64,000 nt of DNA from Bacteroidales bacterium. Its GTDB lineage: Bacteria > Bacteroidota > Bacteroidia > Bacteroidales > UBA932. Positions 25,246 to 32,902 of this stretch are shown one piece after another. The notes below the pieces were generated by a model that worked only from the letters and a program-made list of their open reading frames with translations, was not told the DNA's origin and ran no database searches. The stretch lies in NCBI GenBank assembly GCA_017400135.1, contig JAFPVJ010000007.1, forward strand, positions 1 to 64,000. Direction: 5' to 3'. Numbering within the stretch: position 1 is the first letter of the stretch; every line of letters starts with the position of its first letter. The translations under genes and the position numbers were made by a program.

Positions 25246-26127
25246 TTATTCTGAATCTAGCAGCCTGGCGGCCTCATCGTAAGTTAGTCCTGTAACTCGG
25301 GCCAGCTGATGGGCGTTGGACGAGAAGCGGTATCGTAATTGCCTGAGTATCTCTGTCTTCTGTGAATCCGCAAGTTCCTTGAAAGTAAAATATCCAAACA
25401 GTTTGTAACATAATTCAGGCAAGACCGAGAGTAAAGTCTGATCCTTGAAAGAGGGTTGTGTTTCCGGGCCGGATTCCAGTCTCTGTCGTGCCTTGGACGA
25501 ATTTTTCAGGAAGTAATCCATTCGTTTTGGGGTGCGAAACAGTTTTTCTACAAGATCGAGCCTTACAAATGAGGAAGGAAGAATGTAACCATCTTCCCCG
25601 ACCAGCCAGTGTCCTGGAAAAACTGCTTTGGTGTGTAACAATCGGAATCTTTCCCTTTCTGATAATGAATCTACACGCATACCCTTAGGGGGCGTCGCAT
25701 TGAAATAAAGGTTACCGGTCCCCCAGGGATACTGGGTCGGCTGGAGACAGATGTTAGCCGCAATGCAATTCATCAGCACGTATGCAATAGCCCGTTCGGG
25801 CTTCTCTTCCTCAAAGGGAACGAGTTTGACATCGACCTTGTTTTGTTTCAAAAACTTAGTCGTGCCATATTTATACTGGAAATACTTGGAATAGCGCCTT
25901 TTGAACTCATTGATAAACGCTTCTGCATCCTTTTTAGTCCCCAATAAGAGGAAATGTACATGATTTGACATCAAGATGAATGCCAGGACAAAAGATGGTG
26001 AACCAGCAGCGATGGCGGCCACATAATTCATTCCCACTTTGAAATCTTCCTCCTCCCTGAACCACAAGTTGTCTTCCAGATGATCCGTTGTAACAAGCCA
26101 AAAGCTAACCTTCTTCTTCATATCCAT
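25246..26127 (-). CDS. REP-associated tyrosine transposase (RAYT, Y1_Tnp family)
   Basis: A 293-residue HUH single-strand nuclease. The HUH motif is seen as LMSNHVHFLLLG, and the catalytic Tyr region as RAIAYVLMNCIAANI, followed by the usual YPWGTGNLYF block of RAYT proteins. A long C-terminal extension (about residues 190-293) ends in a helical region with a possible small DNA-binding fold (LARVTGLTYDEAARLL). The ATG at 26127 is used; an upstream TTG at 26172 would add 15 residues. Four alternating palindromic elements lie just upstream (26206-26293), as expected for a RAYT and its REP sequences. There are no flanking insertion-sequence ends, so it looks domesticated and not an active IS200. 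Confidence 0.87.
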   Translation of the reverse strand: MDMKKKVSFWLVTTDHLEDNLWFREEEDFKVGMNYVAAIAAGSPSFVLAFILMSNHVHFLLLGTKKDAEAFINEFKRRYSKYFQYKYGTTKFLKQNKVDVKLVPFEEEKPERAIAYVLMNCIAANICLQPTQYPWGTGNLYFNATPPKGMRVDSLSERERFRLLHTKAVFPGHWLVGEDGYILPSSFVRLDLVEKLFRTPKRMDYFLKNSSKARQRLESGPETQPSFKDQTLLSVLPELCYKLFGYFTFKELADSQKTEILRQLRYRFSSNAHQLARVTGLTYDEAARLLDSE

Positions 26128-26205
26128 TGTCCTCAAAGCCTTTTTTATTTTCGAGCCCAAAATAGGACTCAAAATGATTAATTCCTAACAAAAACATATA
26201 TTCTC

Positions 26206-26293
26206 GTGCTCCCAATAGACATTATTTTACGCCATTGGGTGCAAATAAAGCCGAAAATGCGCCCAATGGAAAGAAAAACAAGCCATTGGGCGC
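26206..26293. repeat. REP-like cluster: four alternating inverted elements
   Basis: Core GCCATTGGGCGC occurs at 26282-26293, as GCCATTGGGTGC at 26231-26242, inverted as GCGCCCAATGG at 26259-26269, and a degenerate inverted copy GTGCTCCCAATAG at 26206-26218. The alternation inverted-direct-inverted-direct with 12-16 base spacers gives hairpins of the BIME/REP kind. It fills the space between the RAYT start and the GH88 stop. Confidence 0.75.
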
Positions 26294-26325
26294 ACTAAGG
26301 ACGACTAAGGTCCAATATTCAAATC

Positions 26326-27570
26326 TTATTCCCCGAGCGGAACGACCGGCTCTCCCTTGGCCAGGCGCTCTTTGCGGACGAGGGCTTCGATGAAGTAATA
26401 GTCGGCGTAGTTGAGAGGCACGCTGACCTCCACGTTGCCGGGCCGGTGGCCGACACTCGAGTTGGTGAGGAAGCCATGCAATTCGCCCACGCCATTCCGG
26501 TATTTCTCCGAGATGCTTTTGACGATCTTGTCGGCCGCAGCGAGATACTGCCCGCCGTTGGTCTCCGACATCGTCGAGAGTTCATACAGGGCCGAGGCGG
26601 CAATGGCGGAAGCAGAAACGTCGCGCGGCTCATCCGGGATCTCCGGCGCATCGAAATCCCAGTAGAATACGCCATCCTCCGGCCAGTTTTTGTTGTTCAG
26701 GATAAACTGGGCGATGCCCTCCGCCTGCTTCAGGTAGTTGGGATCGCCGGTCTCGCGGTAACACATCGTGAAACCGTACAGGCCCCAGGCCTGTCCGCGG
26801 CCCCAGGCCGATTCGTCGGCATAGCCTTGATGGGTGTTGAATTGGATCGGCTTGCCGTCGCCGGCGGCGTCATAGTCGACGACGTGATAGGAGCTGTAAT
26901 CAGGGCGGAAATGGTTCGCCATCGTCGTATTGGCGTGGGTGACCGCAATGTCGCGGAACACGGGATCCCCGCTGACCTTCGAGGCCCAGAACAGGAGTTC
27001 CAGATTCATCATGTTGTCGATGATCACCGGGAACTGCCATTTCCCGCCATCCCAGGAACGGATACAGCCGACGGTGGGGTTGAAACGCGTGCTGAGCGAA
27101 CGGGCCGCTTCGAGCATGATGTCCTTATACCCGGGGACATCGGCCAGGCGCAGGCCGTTGCCGTAACTGCAGTTGATCATGAAGCCCAGGTCGTGCGTTC
27201 CCTTGAAGGTCTTGACCGATTCGAGGTAATCGGTGAACTTGATCGCCTTCTCTTTCCAGAACGCATCCCCGCTCTTCTCATACATATACCAGAGCGTGCC
27301 CGGGAAAAAGCCGGAGGTCCAGTCTCTCGGAGTGGCGAGCAGCAGTGCGCCATCCGGGCTGATCGTCCGGGGCTCGACCTTCGTCGTTTCGGTGATGGTC
27401 ACCGTATCCAAAGCCGCTTCCGTCTCGTTCAGCAGCACGCGCAGCTGCTCATCGGCAAAAACGAAATTGTCCCGGACCAGGGGATCCTGGATCGATGAAT
27501 AGCTGGCCTTGGGAGCCGTGCAGGCGACCAGACAAAGCGGCAATAAAAACAACAGGCGTTTCATTTTCAA
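26326..27570 (-). CDS. unsaturated glucuronyl hydrolase, GH88
   Basis: A 414-residue lipoprotein enzyme that hydrolyses unsaturated uronic acid residues left by polysaccharide lyases. The lipobox is LVACT (Cys17). The (alpha/alpha)6 fold carries the two catalytic aspartates in HDLGF (Asp127) and IIDNMMNLELL (Asp185). WTSGFFPGTLWYMYE and the GRGQAWGLYG block are typical. Lipidation suggests periplasmic or surface action on lyase products from pectin or glycosaminoglycans; no lyase is in the window. A TATATTGG box lies 14 bases upstream. Start may be ATG 27570 or ATG 27564. Confidence 0.92.
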   Translation of the reverse strand: MKMKRLLFLLPLCLVACTAPKASYSSIQDPLVRDNFVFADEQLRVLLNETEAALDTVTITETTKVEPRTISPDGALLLATPRDWTSGFFPGTLWYMYEKSGDAFWKEKAIKFTDYLESVKTFKGTHDLGFMINCSYGNGLRLADVPGYKDIMLEAARSLSTRFNPTVGCIRSWDGGKWQFPVIIDNMMNLELLFWASKVSGDPVFRDIAVTHANTTMANHFRPDYSSYHVVDYDAAGDGKPIQFNTHQGYADESAWGRGQAWGLYGFTMCYRETGDPNYLKQAEGIAQFILNNKNWPEDGVFYWDFDAPEIPDEPRDVSASAIAASALYELSTMSETNGGQYLAAADKIVKSISEKYRNGVGELHGFLTNSSVGHRPGNVEVSVPLNYADYYFIEALVRKERLAKGEPVVPLGE

Positions 27571-27583
27571 GTTTTTTGTTTAC

Positions 27584-27591
27584 CCAATATA
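27584..27591 (-). promoter_or_regulatory. -7-like box TATATTGG for the GH88 gene
   Basis: Variant of TAnnTTTG on the minus strand, 14 bases upstream of ATG 27570; identical to the variant before the DUF975 gene. Confidence 0.35.
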
Positions 27592-27615
27592 GCCATTATT
27601 TGTAAAAAACAATCA

Positions 27616-27645
27616 TTGCTCCTTGCGAAAGAATCGCTAACTTCG
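27616..27645 (+). promoter_or_regulatory. promoter TTG-N19-TAACTTCG for pncB
   Basis: TTG at 27616-27618 and TAACTTCG (one base off consensus) at 27638-27645 with 19 bases between; the pncB ATG is 22 bases downstream. Confidence 0.45.
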
Positions 27646-27666
27646 CGTTGTTAAAGCTATTTTGCC

Positions 27667-28863
27667 ATGAGACCCATCGTCACCCACTTCACGGACAACG
27701 ACCTGTACACCTTCACCTGCCAGTACTATATCCTGATGAAATACCCCCGTGCCGAAGTGGAATATACCTTCTTCGACCGCAACGGCACCTGCTATCCCAA
27801 GGGTTTCGACAAGCTGCTGCGGGAGCAGCTCGACCACATGGCCGAGGTCGTGTGCACCCAGGAGGAAGCCGACTACATGCGCGACGCGTGCTACTTCCTT
27901 CCCCTGTGGTATTTCACCTTCCTGAAGGGCTACCGTTTCAACCCCAGGGAGGTCAGCATCCATCAGGATGAAGAAGGGCATCTGGAGATCACCGTGAGGG
28001 GCAAATGGTTCTCCACCATCATGTGGGAGATGCCCATCCTTTCCACCATCTCCGAGCTGATGCACGAACTGCAGGGCGATTTCGAGAAATACGATCCCGT
28101 CTTGGAGCGCAAACGCGCCGTCGAGAAGTCCGAGCGCATCTTCGGCGCCGGCCTGACCTTCGGTGACATGGGCACGCGCCGGCGTTTCAGCTTCGAGCAC
28201 CAGGACATGGTCATCGGCGTCATGAAAGAGGTGTACAATTCCCGGAAGTGGCCGGGCATCTTCACCGGCACCAGCAATGTCTGGCTCGCGATGAAGCACG
28301 GCACCAAGTGCCTCGGCACGATGTCCCACCAGCTCATCTCCTTCGAGGAAATCGTCAGCGGCGTCTTCGAGTGCAATTTCAACGTGATGCGCAAGTTCAG
28401 CGACGTCTACGACGGCGACAACGGCATCTACCTCTACGACTGCTTCGGTGACAAGGTCTTCTTCAACAATCTCTCGAAGCGCATGGCCATGATGTACAAG
28501 GGCCTGCGCGTGGACAGCGGCGACGAGGCCGAGCAGACGGAGAAAATCATCGCCAAGTATAAGTCCCTGGGCATCGATCCCGCGACCAAGCAGGTGGTCT
28601 ATTCCAACGGCCTGGACATCGACAAGGCCATCGAAATCCACAAGATGTGCGCGGGCCGGGTGCAGGATTCGTATGGCGTAGGCACGCATATCACCTGCGA
28701 CATCGTGGGCGTCAAGCCGATGAACATCGTCGTGAAGCTGACCCGCGGCCGCATCACGGAGCTGCGCGAATGGCACGACTGCATCAAGCTCTCCTGCGAC
28801 AAGGGCAAGACCCTGGGCAATCCGGACAAGTGCAAGTATATCCTGTCCATCGTGGGTGATTAA
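27667..28863 (+). CDS. pncB: nicotinate phosphoribosyltransferase
   Basis: A 398-residue enzyme of NAD salvage that joins nicotinate to PRPP to make nicotinate mononucleotide. The family is recognised by THFTDNDLYTFTCQYY at the N-terminus, FLKGYRFNP, the FGDMGTRRRFSFEHQ block, FTGTSNVWLAMK, GTMSHQLISFEE (with the His that becomes phosphorylated in the family) and GLRVDSGDEAEQTEKI. It is cytoplasmic and of normal length for the bacterial PncB type. ispF follows 12 bases downstream in the same direction. A PnuC-like transporter is encoded elsewhere in this window (35097-35726). Confidence 0.95.
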   Translation: MRPIVTHFTDNDLYTFTCQYYILMKYPRAEVEYTFFDRNGTCYPKGFDKLLREQLDHMAEVVCTQEEADYMRDACYFLPLWYFTFLKGYRFNPREVSIHQDEEGHLEITVRGKWFSTIMWEMPILSTISELMHELQGDFEKYDPVLERKRAVEKSERIFGAGLTFGDMGTRRRFSFEHQDMVIGVMKEVYNSRKWPGIFTGTSNVWLAMKHGTKCLGTMSHQLISFEEIVSGVFECNFNVMRKFSDVYDGDNGIYLYDCFGDKVFFNNLSKRMAMMYKGLRVDSGDEAEQTEKIIAKYKSLGIDPATKQVVYSNGLDIDKAIEIHKMCAGRVQDSYGVGTHITCDIVGVKPMNIVVKLTRGRITELREWHDCIKLSCDKGKTLGNPDKCKYILSIVGD

Positions 28864-28875
28864 TCTTCCTCTGCC

Positions 28876-29355
28876 ATGGATATCAGGATCGGTCAGGGTT
28901 ATGACGTGCACGTGCTGCAGTCGGGGCTTCCGATGTGGCTCGGTGGCGTGAAGATTCTTTCGGACAAGGGATTCGTCGCGCATAGCGACGGGGACGTGGC
29001 GATCCACGCGCTCTGCGACGCCCTGCTGGGGGCGCTGGCCCTTGGCGACATCGGGCATCATTTCCCGGACACTTCCGACGAATGGAAGGGCGTGGACAGC
29101 AAGCTGCTGCTCTCCAAAGTCTGCGCACTGGTCGCGGAGAAGGGATATGCGGTGTCGAACGTGGACGTCACGATCGCCCTGCAGGCGCCGAAGATCGGGC
29201 GTTATGTCCCGCAGATGCGGGAATGCCTGGCATCGGTGATGGGGATTGCCGTGGACCGCGTGTCCGTCAAGGCGACCACGACCGAACGGCTCGGTTTCGT
29301 GGGGCGCGGCGAGGGTTGCGAGGTCTGGGCCGTGGCGCTGCTGACCACTCTTTGA
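28876..29355 (+). CDS. ispF: 2-C-methyl-D-erythritol 2,4-cyclodiphosphate synthase
   Basis: A 159-residue MEP-pathway enzyme that cyclises CDP-methylerythritol phosphate. The family signatures are IRIGQGYDVHVL (metal-binding Asp and His), HSDGDVAIHALCDALLGALALGDIGHHFPDT and the C-terminal TTERLGFVGRGEG. Length is normal. It is 12 bases after pncB and probably co-transcribed with it. Another MEP gene, ispE, is in the suf operon at 32903-33739, so the pathway is complete in part within this window. Confidence 0.96.
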   Translation: MDIRIGQGYDVHVLQSGLPMWLGGVKILSDKGFVAHSDGDVAIHALCDALLGALALGDIGHHFPDTSDEWKGVDSKLLLSKVCALVAEKGYAVSNVDVTIALQAPKIGRYVPQMRECLASVMGIAVDRVSVKATTTERLGFVGRGEGCEVWAVALLTTL

Positions 29356-29395
29356 CGCGTCCCCTCAACTTTTTCGGACAAAAGGGCGGATTTTT

Positions 29396-29426
29396 TTTGC
29401 AATTAATTAAAAGTGTTGTACTTTTG
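29396..29426 (+). promoter_or_regulatory. promoter of tRNA-Gln, TTTG-N19-TACTTTTG
   Basis: -33 TTTG at 29396-29399 and perfect -7 box TACTTTTG at 29419-29426, 19 bases apart, 28 bases before the tRNA. Confidence 0.75.
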
Positions 29427-29454
29427 CACTCCCGTTTTGAGCGGGGACAGACAT

Positions 29455-29525
29455 TGAGATATGGTGTAATGGTAGCACTACAGATTCTGGCTCTGTCAGT
29501 GAGGGTTCGAGTCCTTCTATCTCAA
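29455..29525 (+). tRNA. tRNA-Gln (anticodon CTG)
   Basis: Acceptor TGAGATA/TATCTCA, D-arm GTGTAATGGTAGCAC, anticodon stem ACAGA/TCTGT with loop TTCTGGC (anticodon CTG), T-arm AGGG-TTCGAGT-CCTT, discriminator A. CCA not encoded. Confidence 0.95.
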
Positions 29526-29533
29526 CAAGTCGG

Positions 29534-29559
29534 CAACCGGTGCGTCCGGTTGTTTTTTT
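29534..29559 (+). terminator. intrinsic terminator after tRNA-Gln
   Basis: Perfect seven-pair stem CAACCGG, loop TGCGT, CCGGTTG, then seven T. It lies between the two tRNA genes. Confidence 0.9.
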
Positions 29560-29574
29560 GACAGCAAGTGTGTT

Positions 29575-29648
29575 GGCGGGGTAGCTCAGCTGGTTAGAGC
29601 GTCGGATTCATAATCCGGAGGTCGTGGGATCGTGACCCACTCCCGCTA
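29575..29648 (+). tRNA. tRNA-Met (anticodon CAT)
   Basis: Acceptor GGCGGGG/TCCCGCT (G-T at both ends), D-arm GCTCAGCTGGTTAGAGC, anticodon stem TCGGA/TCCGG with loop TTCATAA (CAT), T-stem GTGGG/CCCAC, discriminator A; CCA not encoded. The anticodon stem lacks three G-C pairs, so it is not the initiator. A tRNA-Ile that is modified by TilS would have the same anticodon and cannot be excluded. The T-loop is ATCGTGA in place of TTCRANY. Confidence 0.88.
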
Positions 29649-29710
29649 CGAAATATATGTAAGTGGCAAGTACGAAGCCCCTTACACCGAAAACCTTCAG
29701 CATATAGTCC

Positions 29711-29739
29711 CCGGCGCAGTACCTTGCGGCGGTTTTTTT
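29711..29739 (+). terminator. intrinsic terminator after tRNA-Met
   Basis: CCG-g-CGCA, loop GTACCT, TGCG-g-CGG (a G.G mismatch inside the stem) followed by seven T. Confidence 0.75.
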
Positions 29740-29777
29740 GTATATTGTGCCGGATATAAAGACGGATAAGATTTGAC

Positions 29778-29785
29778 TATCTTTG
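29778..29785 (+). promoter_or_regulatory. -7 promoter box TATCTTTG
   Basis: Exact consensus 25 bases upstream of the TfoX-like gene's ATG. Confidence 0.55.
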
Positions 29786-29810
29786 TCAAGACGATATAAT
29801 GTAATTCAAC

Positions 29811-30152
29811 ATGGCAAGCAACGCGGATTTCGTACAATATATCGTGGACCAGTGCTCCGGTGCCGGGGAGATTACCGTCAAGAAGATGATGGGCGATTAT
29901 TGCATATACTGCGACGGAGTCATTTTCGGCCTTATCTGCGATAACAACCTGTTTATCAAGCCGACCGACCCGGGCGCGGTCCGCTTGAAGGAGGTCGTGA
30001 TGCGTTCTCCTTACCCCGGGGCCAGGGAACATTTCCTGATCAATGATGTAGATGACAGGGATTATCTGGTGGCTATCATCAAGGCGACAATTCCGGCTCT
30101 GCCGAAGCCAAAGTCAAAAAAGAATCCGATGGCGGAACGGAAGATCAAATAG
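29811..30152 (+). CDS. TfoX/Sxy N-terminal-domain protein
   Basis: A 113-residue protein with the TfoX_N fold pattern: FVQYIVDQC, ITVKKMMGDYCIYCDGVIFGLICDNNLFIKP, and a C-terminal region ending in a Lys-rich tail (PKPKSKKNPMAERKIK). In gamma-proteobacteria full-length TfoX is a competence regulator; free-standing TfoX_N proteins in Bacteroidota have no proven role. It has its own promoter box after the tRNA-Met terminator. The gene stands next to a truncated Fib_succ gene. Confidence 0.82.
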   Translation: MASNADFVQYIVDQCSGAGEITVKKMMGDYCIYCDGVIFGLICDNNLFIKPTDPGAVRLKEVVMRSPYPGAREHFLINDVDDRDYLVAIIKATIPALPKPKSKKNPMAERKIK

Positions 30153-30200
30153 GATGTCATGGACGTTTACAAGAGCAACTTGGACGCAGTCAAATAAACA

Positions 30201-30458
30201 ATGGGCAAGACCTACCATTCGAAATATGAATTCAAAAAACTAGTGAAGGAACTGAGTGTCCGAGCTGCAAAAGCCAGGGCATCCAGGCATCCGGAGGGAA
30301 CGCGTGCAAAGGGACTGAGGAAGCTGTCACAGGATAAGATCCATATCGCAGATGATAGGAACCGTTTTGGCGATGCCTACGAGAAGAGTTCCCGGATGCG
30401 ACGGATCCGACGATATATTAATCATTCCGCTCGGCAAGAAAAACAGAATGGTATTTAA
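30201..30458 (+). CDS. hypothetical basic protein
   Basis: An 85-residue frame, strongly basic (many Arg/Lys, for example KLVKELSVRAAKARASRHPEG) with no signal peptide or membrane segment. I do not recognise it. It begins 48 bases after the TfoX-like stop and overlaps the start of the Fib_succ fragment in another frame. The DNA here is closer in composition to the core genome than the fragment that follows. It may be an intact small gene or a piece of one cut when the neighbouring fragment arrived; confidence that it is translated is low. Confidence 0.35.
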   Translation: MGKTYHSKYEFKKLVKELSVRAAKARASRHPEGTRAKGLRKLSQDKIHIADDRNRFGDAYEKSSRMRRIRRYINHSARQEKQNGI

Positions 30459-30861
30459 CGCTCACTCTTCCGGTGGGCGTATTTTTGTCCGGTCAACAGG
30501 CAATCCTTCATCTTTTGTAGATGCTGCCACAATCTGGTGGGGTAAAGGTTGGAGAACACCGACATATAGTGAATTGAATAAATTTTGTCAAACGGATTCT
30601 TTTACCTGGGAATGGGATAATTCAATTAAGTGTTACAAAGTTACTTGCAAGGCCAACAACAACAGTATCCTTCTTCCCGCTGCTGGATATCGTAACGGAA
30701 CGACTCATGACCGTTTTGGTACTCAGGGGTTCTATTGGTCTTCCGAGTTGTATGGAGGATCTGCAAGATTTCTCTATTTCAATTCTGCGAACAATACTTA
30801 TACTATGGATGGAAACAGTTGTTATTATGGTCAACCTATTCGTCCCATAGTCGCCGAGTAA
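30352..30861 (+). pseudogene. 5'-truncated Fib_succ domain gene
   Basis: Residues from about 60 onward are the second half of a Fib_succ domain: WWGKGWRTPTYSELNKFC, YKVTCKANNNSILLPAAGYRN, FYWSSELYGGS and the closing QPIRPI. The first half (VDLGLSVxWAxxNLG, YYAWGE) and any signal peptide are missing, and the first 35 codons look unrelated. The DNA turns AT-rich at about 30430, like the lipoprotein island at 8.8-18.3 kb. It is most likely a remnant of a Fib_succ lipoprotein gene; an intact strong terminator follows it. Confidence 0.65.
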
Positions 30862-30885
30862 ACGAAATCACATACAAGTTTTTCA

Positions 30886-30919
30886 AGAGAACCAGATTAC
30901 AAGTCTGGTTCTCTTTTTA
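30886..30919 (+). terminator. strong intrinsic terminator
   Basis: Perfect 11-pair stem AGAGAACCAGA, loop TTACAAG, TCTGGTTCTCT, then TTTTTAT on the plus strand. It separates the Fib_succ fragment from the convergent phosphatase gene and could also stop the minus-strand suf transcript. Confidence 0.9.
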
Positions 30920-32878
30920 TTTGCGGATGGTTCTGATGACCAGCATGGTGAGGTCGTCGCTCTGCTCGGCGTCGCCGACGAAGGATTCGACGGCGGCGCT
31001 AATATGGGCGACGATGTCTTTGGAGGAAGTCGTGGCGTTCAGGCCGGTGAGGCAGGAGAATACCCTCTCTTCCCCGAAAAGGGAACCGTCCACGCGGGCG
31101 GCTTCCGTCAGCCCGTCCGTGTAGAGGAAGAGGGTCGATCCGGGTGAAAGCACCGTCGACTGCAGGGAGTATTTCCAGTCGGACATGATGCCGACCGGAA
31201 CGTTCGCATCCGTCTCCAGGAAGCGAGGAACCCCGTCCTCCAGGACAACCGGGACGTTGTGTCCGGCGTTGCAGTATTTCAGTTCTCCGGTCTCCAGATC
31301 AAGCGCACCGGCAAAGAGCGTGACGAACATCAGGCTCTCATTGCGGGCGGCCATGGAAGAATTAATGACGGACATCAGTCTCTCCGGGTTGTCTTCAGAA
31401 GCTGAAAGGGTCCTGAACAGGGAACTGATAACGGTCATGACCAGGGAAGCCGGAACGCCCTTGCCGGAGACGTCGCCGATGCAGAAATACAACCTGCCGT
31501 CACGCAGGCAGAAATCGTACAGGTCGCCTCCAACGGCTTTCGCCGGGGTGACGCTGCCGTAGATGTCGATGTCGTTCCGGTCGGGGAATGCCGGCCAGGT
31601 GATCGGAAGCATGGACATCTGGATCTTCCTCGCGACATCCAATTCGTTTTCCATCGAAGCCTTCTGGGCCGTCGTTTCGGTCAGGTCTGCGATATATTTG
31701 GAGAGCGACTGTTGCATATTGTCGAAGGAGTCGCGAAGCAGCCGTATCTCGTCCTCGGTCTTGATGACGGGAAGCGGAGTGTCGAACTTTCCCCGGGCCA
31801 CTTCCGTGGCCGAATCGGCGAGTTTCACCAGGGGCCTGGTGAACTTCTTGATGGCCCTGTGACTGATCAGGGACGCAATGATCAGTCCCAGAAGAGATAG
31901 CAGGAGGATGGCGGCGCCGAAAGAAAGAGCCGGTCCCAGGAGACTGATCAACGGCACTGCGATCGCCATGGACCAGCCGGAATCCGAGAGCGGAGCGTAG
32001 AAAACTTCATACCGTCGATCATCCATCAGCACGATGTCTTCTCCGGTCTTTCCATCACACATGGCCTCCCCCAGTTTCCGGTATTGGCCGAAGTCACCAT
32101 CATCCGCATAATCGAAGAAATTCTTCCCATTGAGGAAACGTGCCCTGTCCGGATGCGCGATATATTCTCCGTCTGGTCCTAAAATGAAGCTGTAGATCCC
32201 CCGATCCTTGTTCCCCATGATCGAAGGCAACAGGCCCGATTCGTTCTCCCTGACGTCTATGGCGTGCATGAGCTCTGTCAGCCAAATCAGGGACAAGTCC
32301 GCACCGAGCACGCCTGCAATCTCTCCGTCGGCATTGATAATAGGCAGACTGTAGGTGCAGAGCAGGGTATGGGCCCCATCCGTGTCCAAATAGGGTCTGG
32401 ACCAGATTCCGTCGCGAGTGGACAGACCCGAGGTATACCATTCACACTGATGATAATCATGGGAATCAGAGCCGATGTCTTGAACGGAAGCCCCGTTTTC
32501 CGTATACTGGGCGTATGGCTCGAACCATCTTCCCTTTTCCGGGAAATAGTCGGGGACGAAGCCGACCCCGCATCCGGTCAAGGTTCGGTTCACCTCGATC
32601 TCATACAGCAAGGTCGATGTGACGATCTCAGGGGAGGTAATATGCCAGGTGACCTCATCGGCGATATTGGCTGCTGCGATTTCGACCTTCTCGAGGTTCA
32701 GGGTGATGTTGCTGCTTATGTTGTCGATGGCATCCACGAAATGCTCCCGGAAAGACTTATAAAACGCGCTTGCCGTCAGGATGAAGGCCAGGAATGAAAT
32801 GATGGTCATCGACACCAGGACAATGATAACGATGATCCGGGTCAGTCTGCCGGAGAAGGATTTCATGGGCTTGCTCAT
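30917..32878 (-). CDS. SpoIIE/RsbU-type PP2C phosphatase with Cache and HAMP domains
   Basis: A 653-residue membrane-bound serine phosphatase. TM1 at about 11-36; an extracytoplasmic dCache-like sensor about 40-310 (with FVPDYFPEKGRWFEPYAQ, YLDTDGAHTLLCTYSLPI, GVLGADLSL); TM2 about 315-345; a HAMP segment; a short coiled coil (ENELDVARKIQMSMLP, the typical linker); and the SpoIIE PP2C domain with AVGGDLYDF, GDVSGKGVPASLVM, YTDGLTEAARV and SDDLTML. Such proteins dephosphorylate anti-anti-sigma or STAS-type partners; none is in the window. It starts 24 bases after ispE, and may be the last gene of the suf operon. Its end touches the terminator above. Confidence 0.92.
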   Translation of the reverse strand: MSKPMKSFSGRLTRIIVIIVLVSMTIISFLAFILTASAFYKSFREHFVDAIDNISSNITLNLEKVEIAAANIADEVTWHITSPEIVTSTLLYEIEVNRTLTGCGVGFVPDYFPEKGRWFEPYAQYTENGASVQDIGSDSHDYHQCEWYTSGLSTRDGIWSRPYLDTDGAHTLLCTYSLPIINADGEIAGVLGADLSLIWLTELMHAIDVRENESGLLPSIMGNKDRGIYSFILGPDGEYIAHPDRARFLNGKNFFDYADDGDFGQYRKLGEAMCDGKTGEDIVLMDDRRYEVFYAPLSDSGWSMAIAVPLISLLGPALSFGAAILLLSLLGLIIASLISHRAIKKFTRPLVKLADSATEVARGKFDTPLPVIKTEDEIRLLRDSFDNMQQSLSKYIADLTETTAQKASMENELDVARKIQMSMLPITWPAFPDRNDIDIYGSVTPAKAVGGDLYDFCLRDGRLYFCIGDVSGKGVPASLVMTVISSLFRTLSASEDNPERLMSVINSSMAARNESLMFVTLFAGALDLETGELKYCNAGHNVPVVLEDGVPRFLETDANVPVGIMSDWKYSLQSTVLSPGSTLFLYTDGLTEAARVDGSLFGEERVFSCLTGLNATTSSKDIVAHISAAVESFVGDAEQSDDLTMLVIRTIRK

Positions 32879-32902
32879 AACAACATCATCTTGATAAGGT
32901 GG

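Noticed and set aside
25246-26127. Active IS200/IS605 insertion sequence
   Set aside because: No left and right ends, no target-site features, no TnpB/IscB partner, and a RAYT-type C-terminal extension with REP elements are seen.
29355-29400. Possible terminator after ispF with an eight-T run
   Set aside because: A T-run is present at 29391-29398 but no stable stem precedes it; the T-rich stretch contributes the -33 element of tRNA-Gln instead.
30159-30197. 12-codon frame MDVYKSNLDAVK after the TfoX-like gene
   Set aside because: Too short, no conservation evidence and no ribosome site; treated as non-coding.
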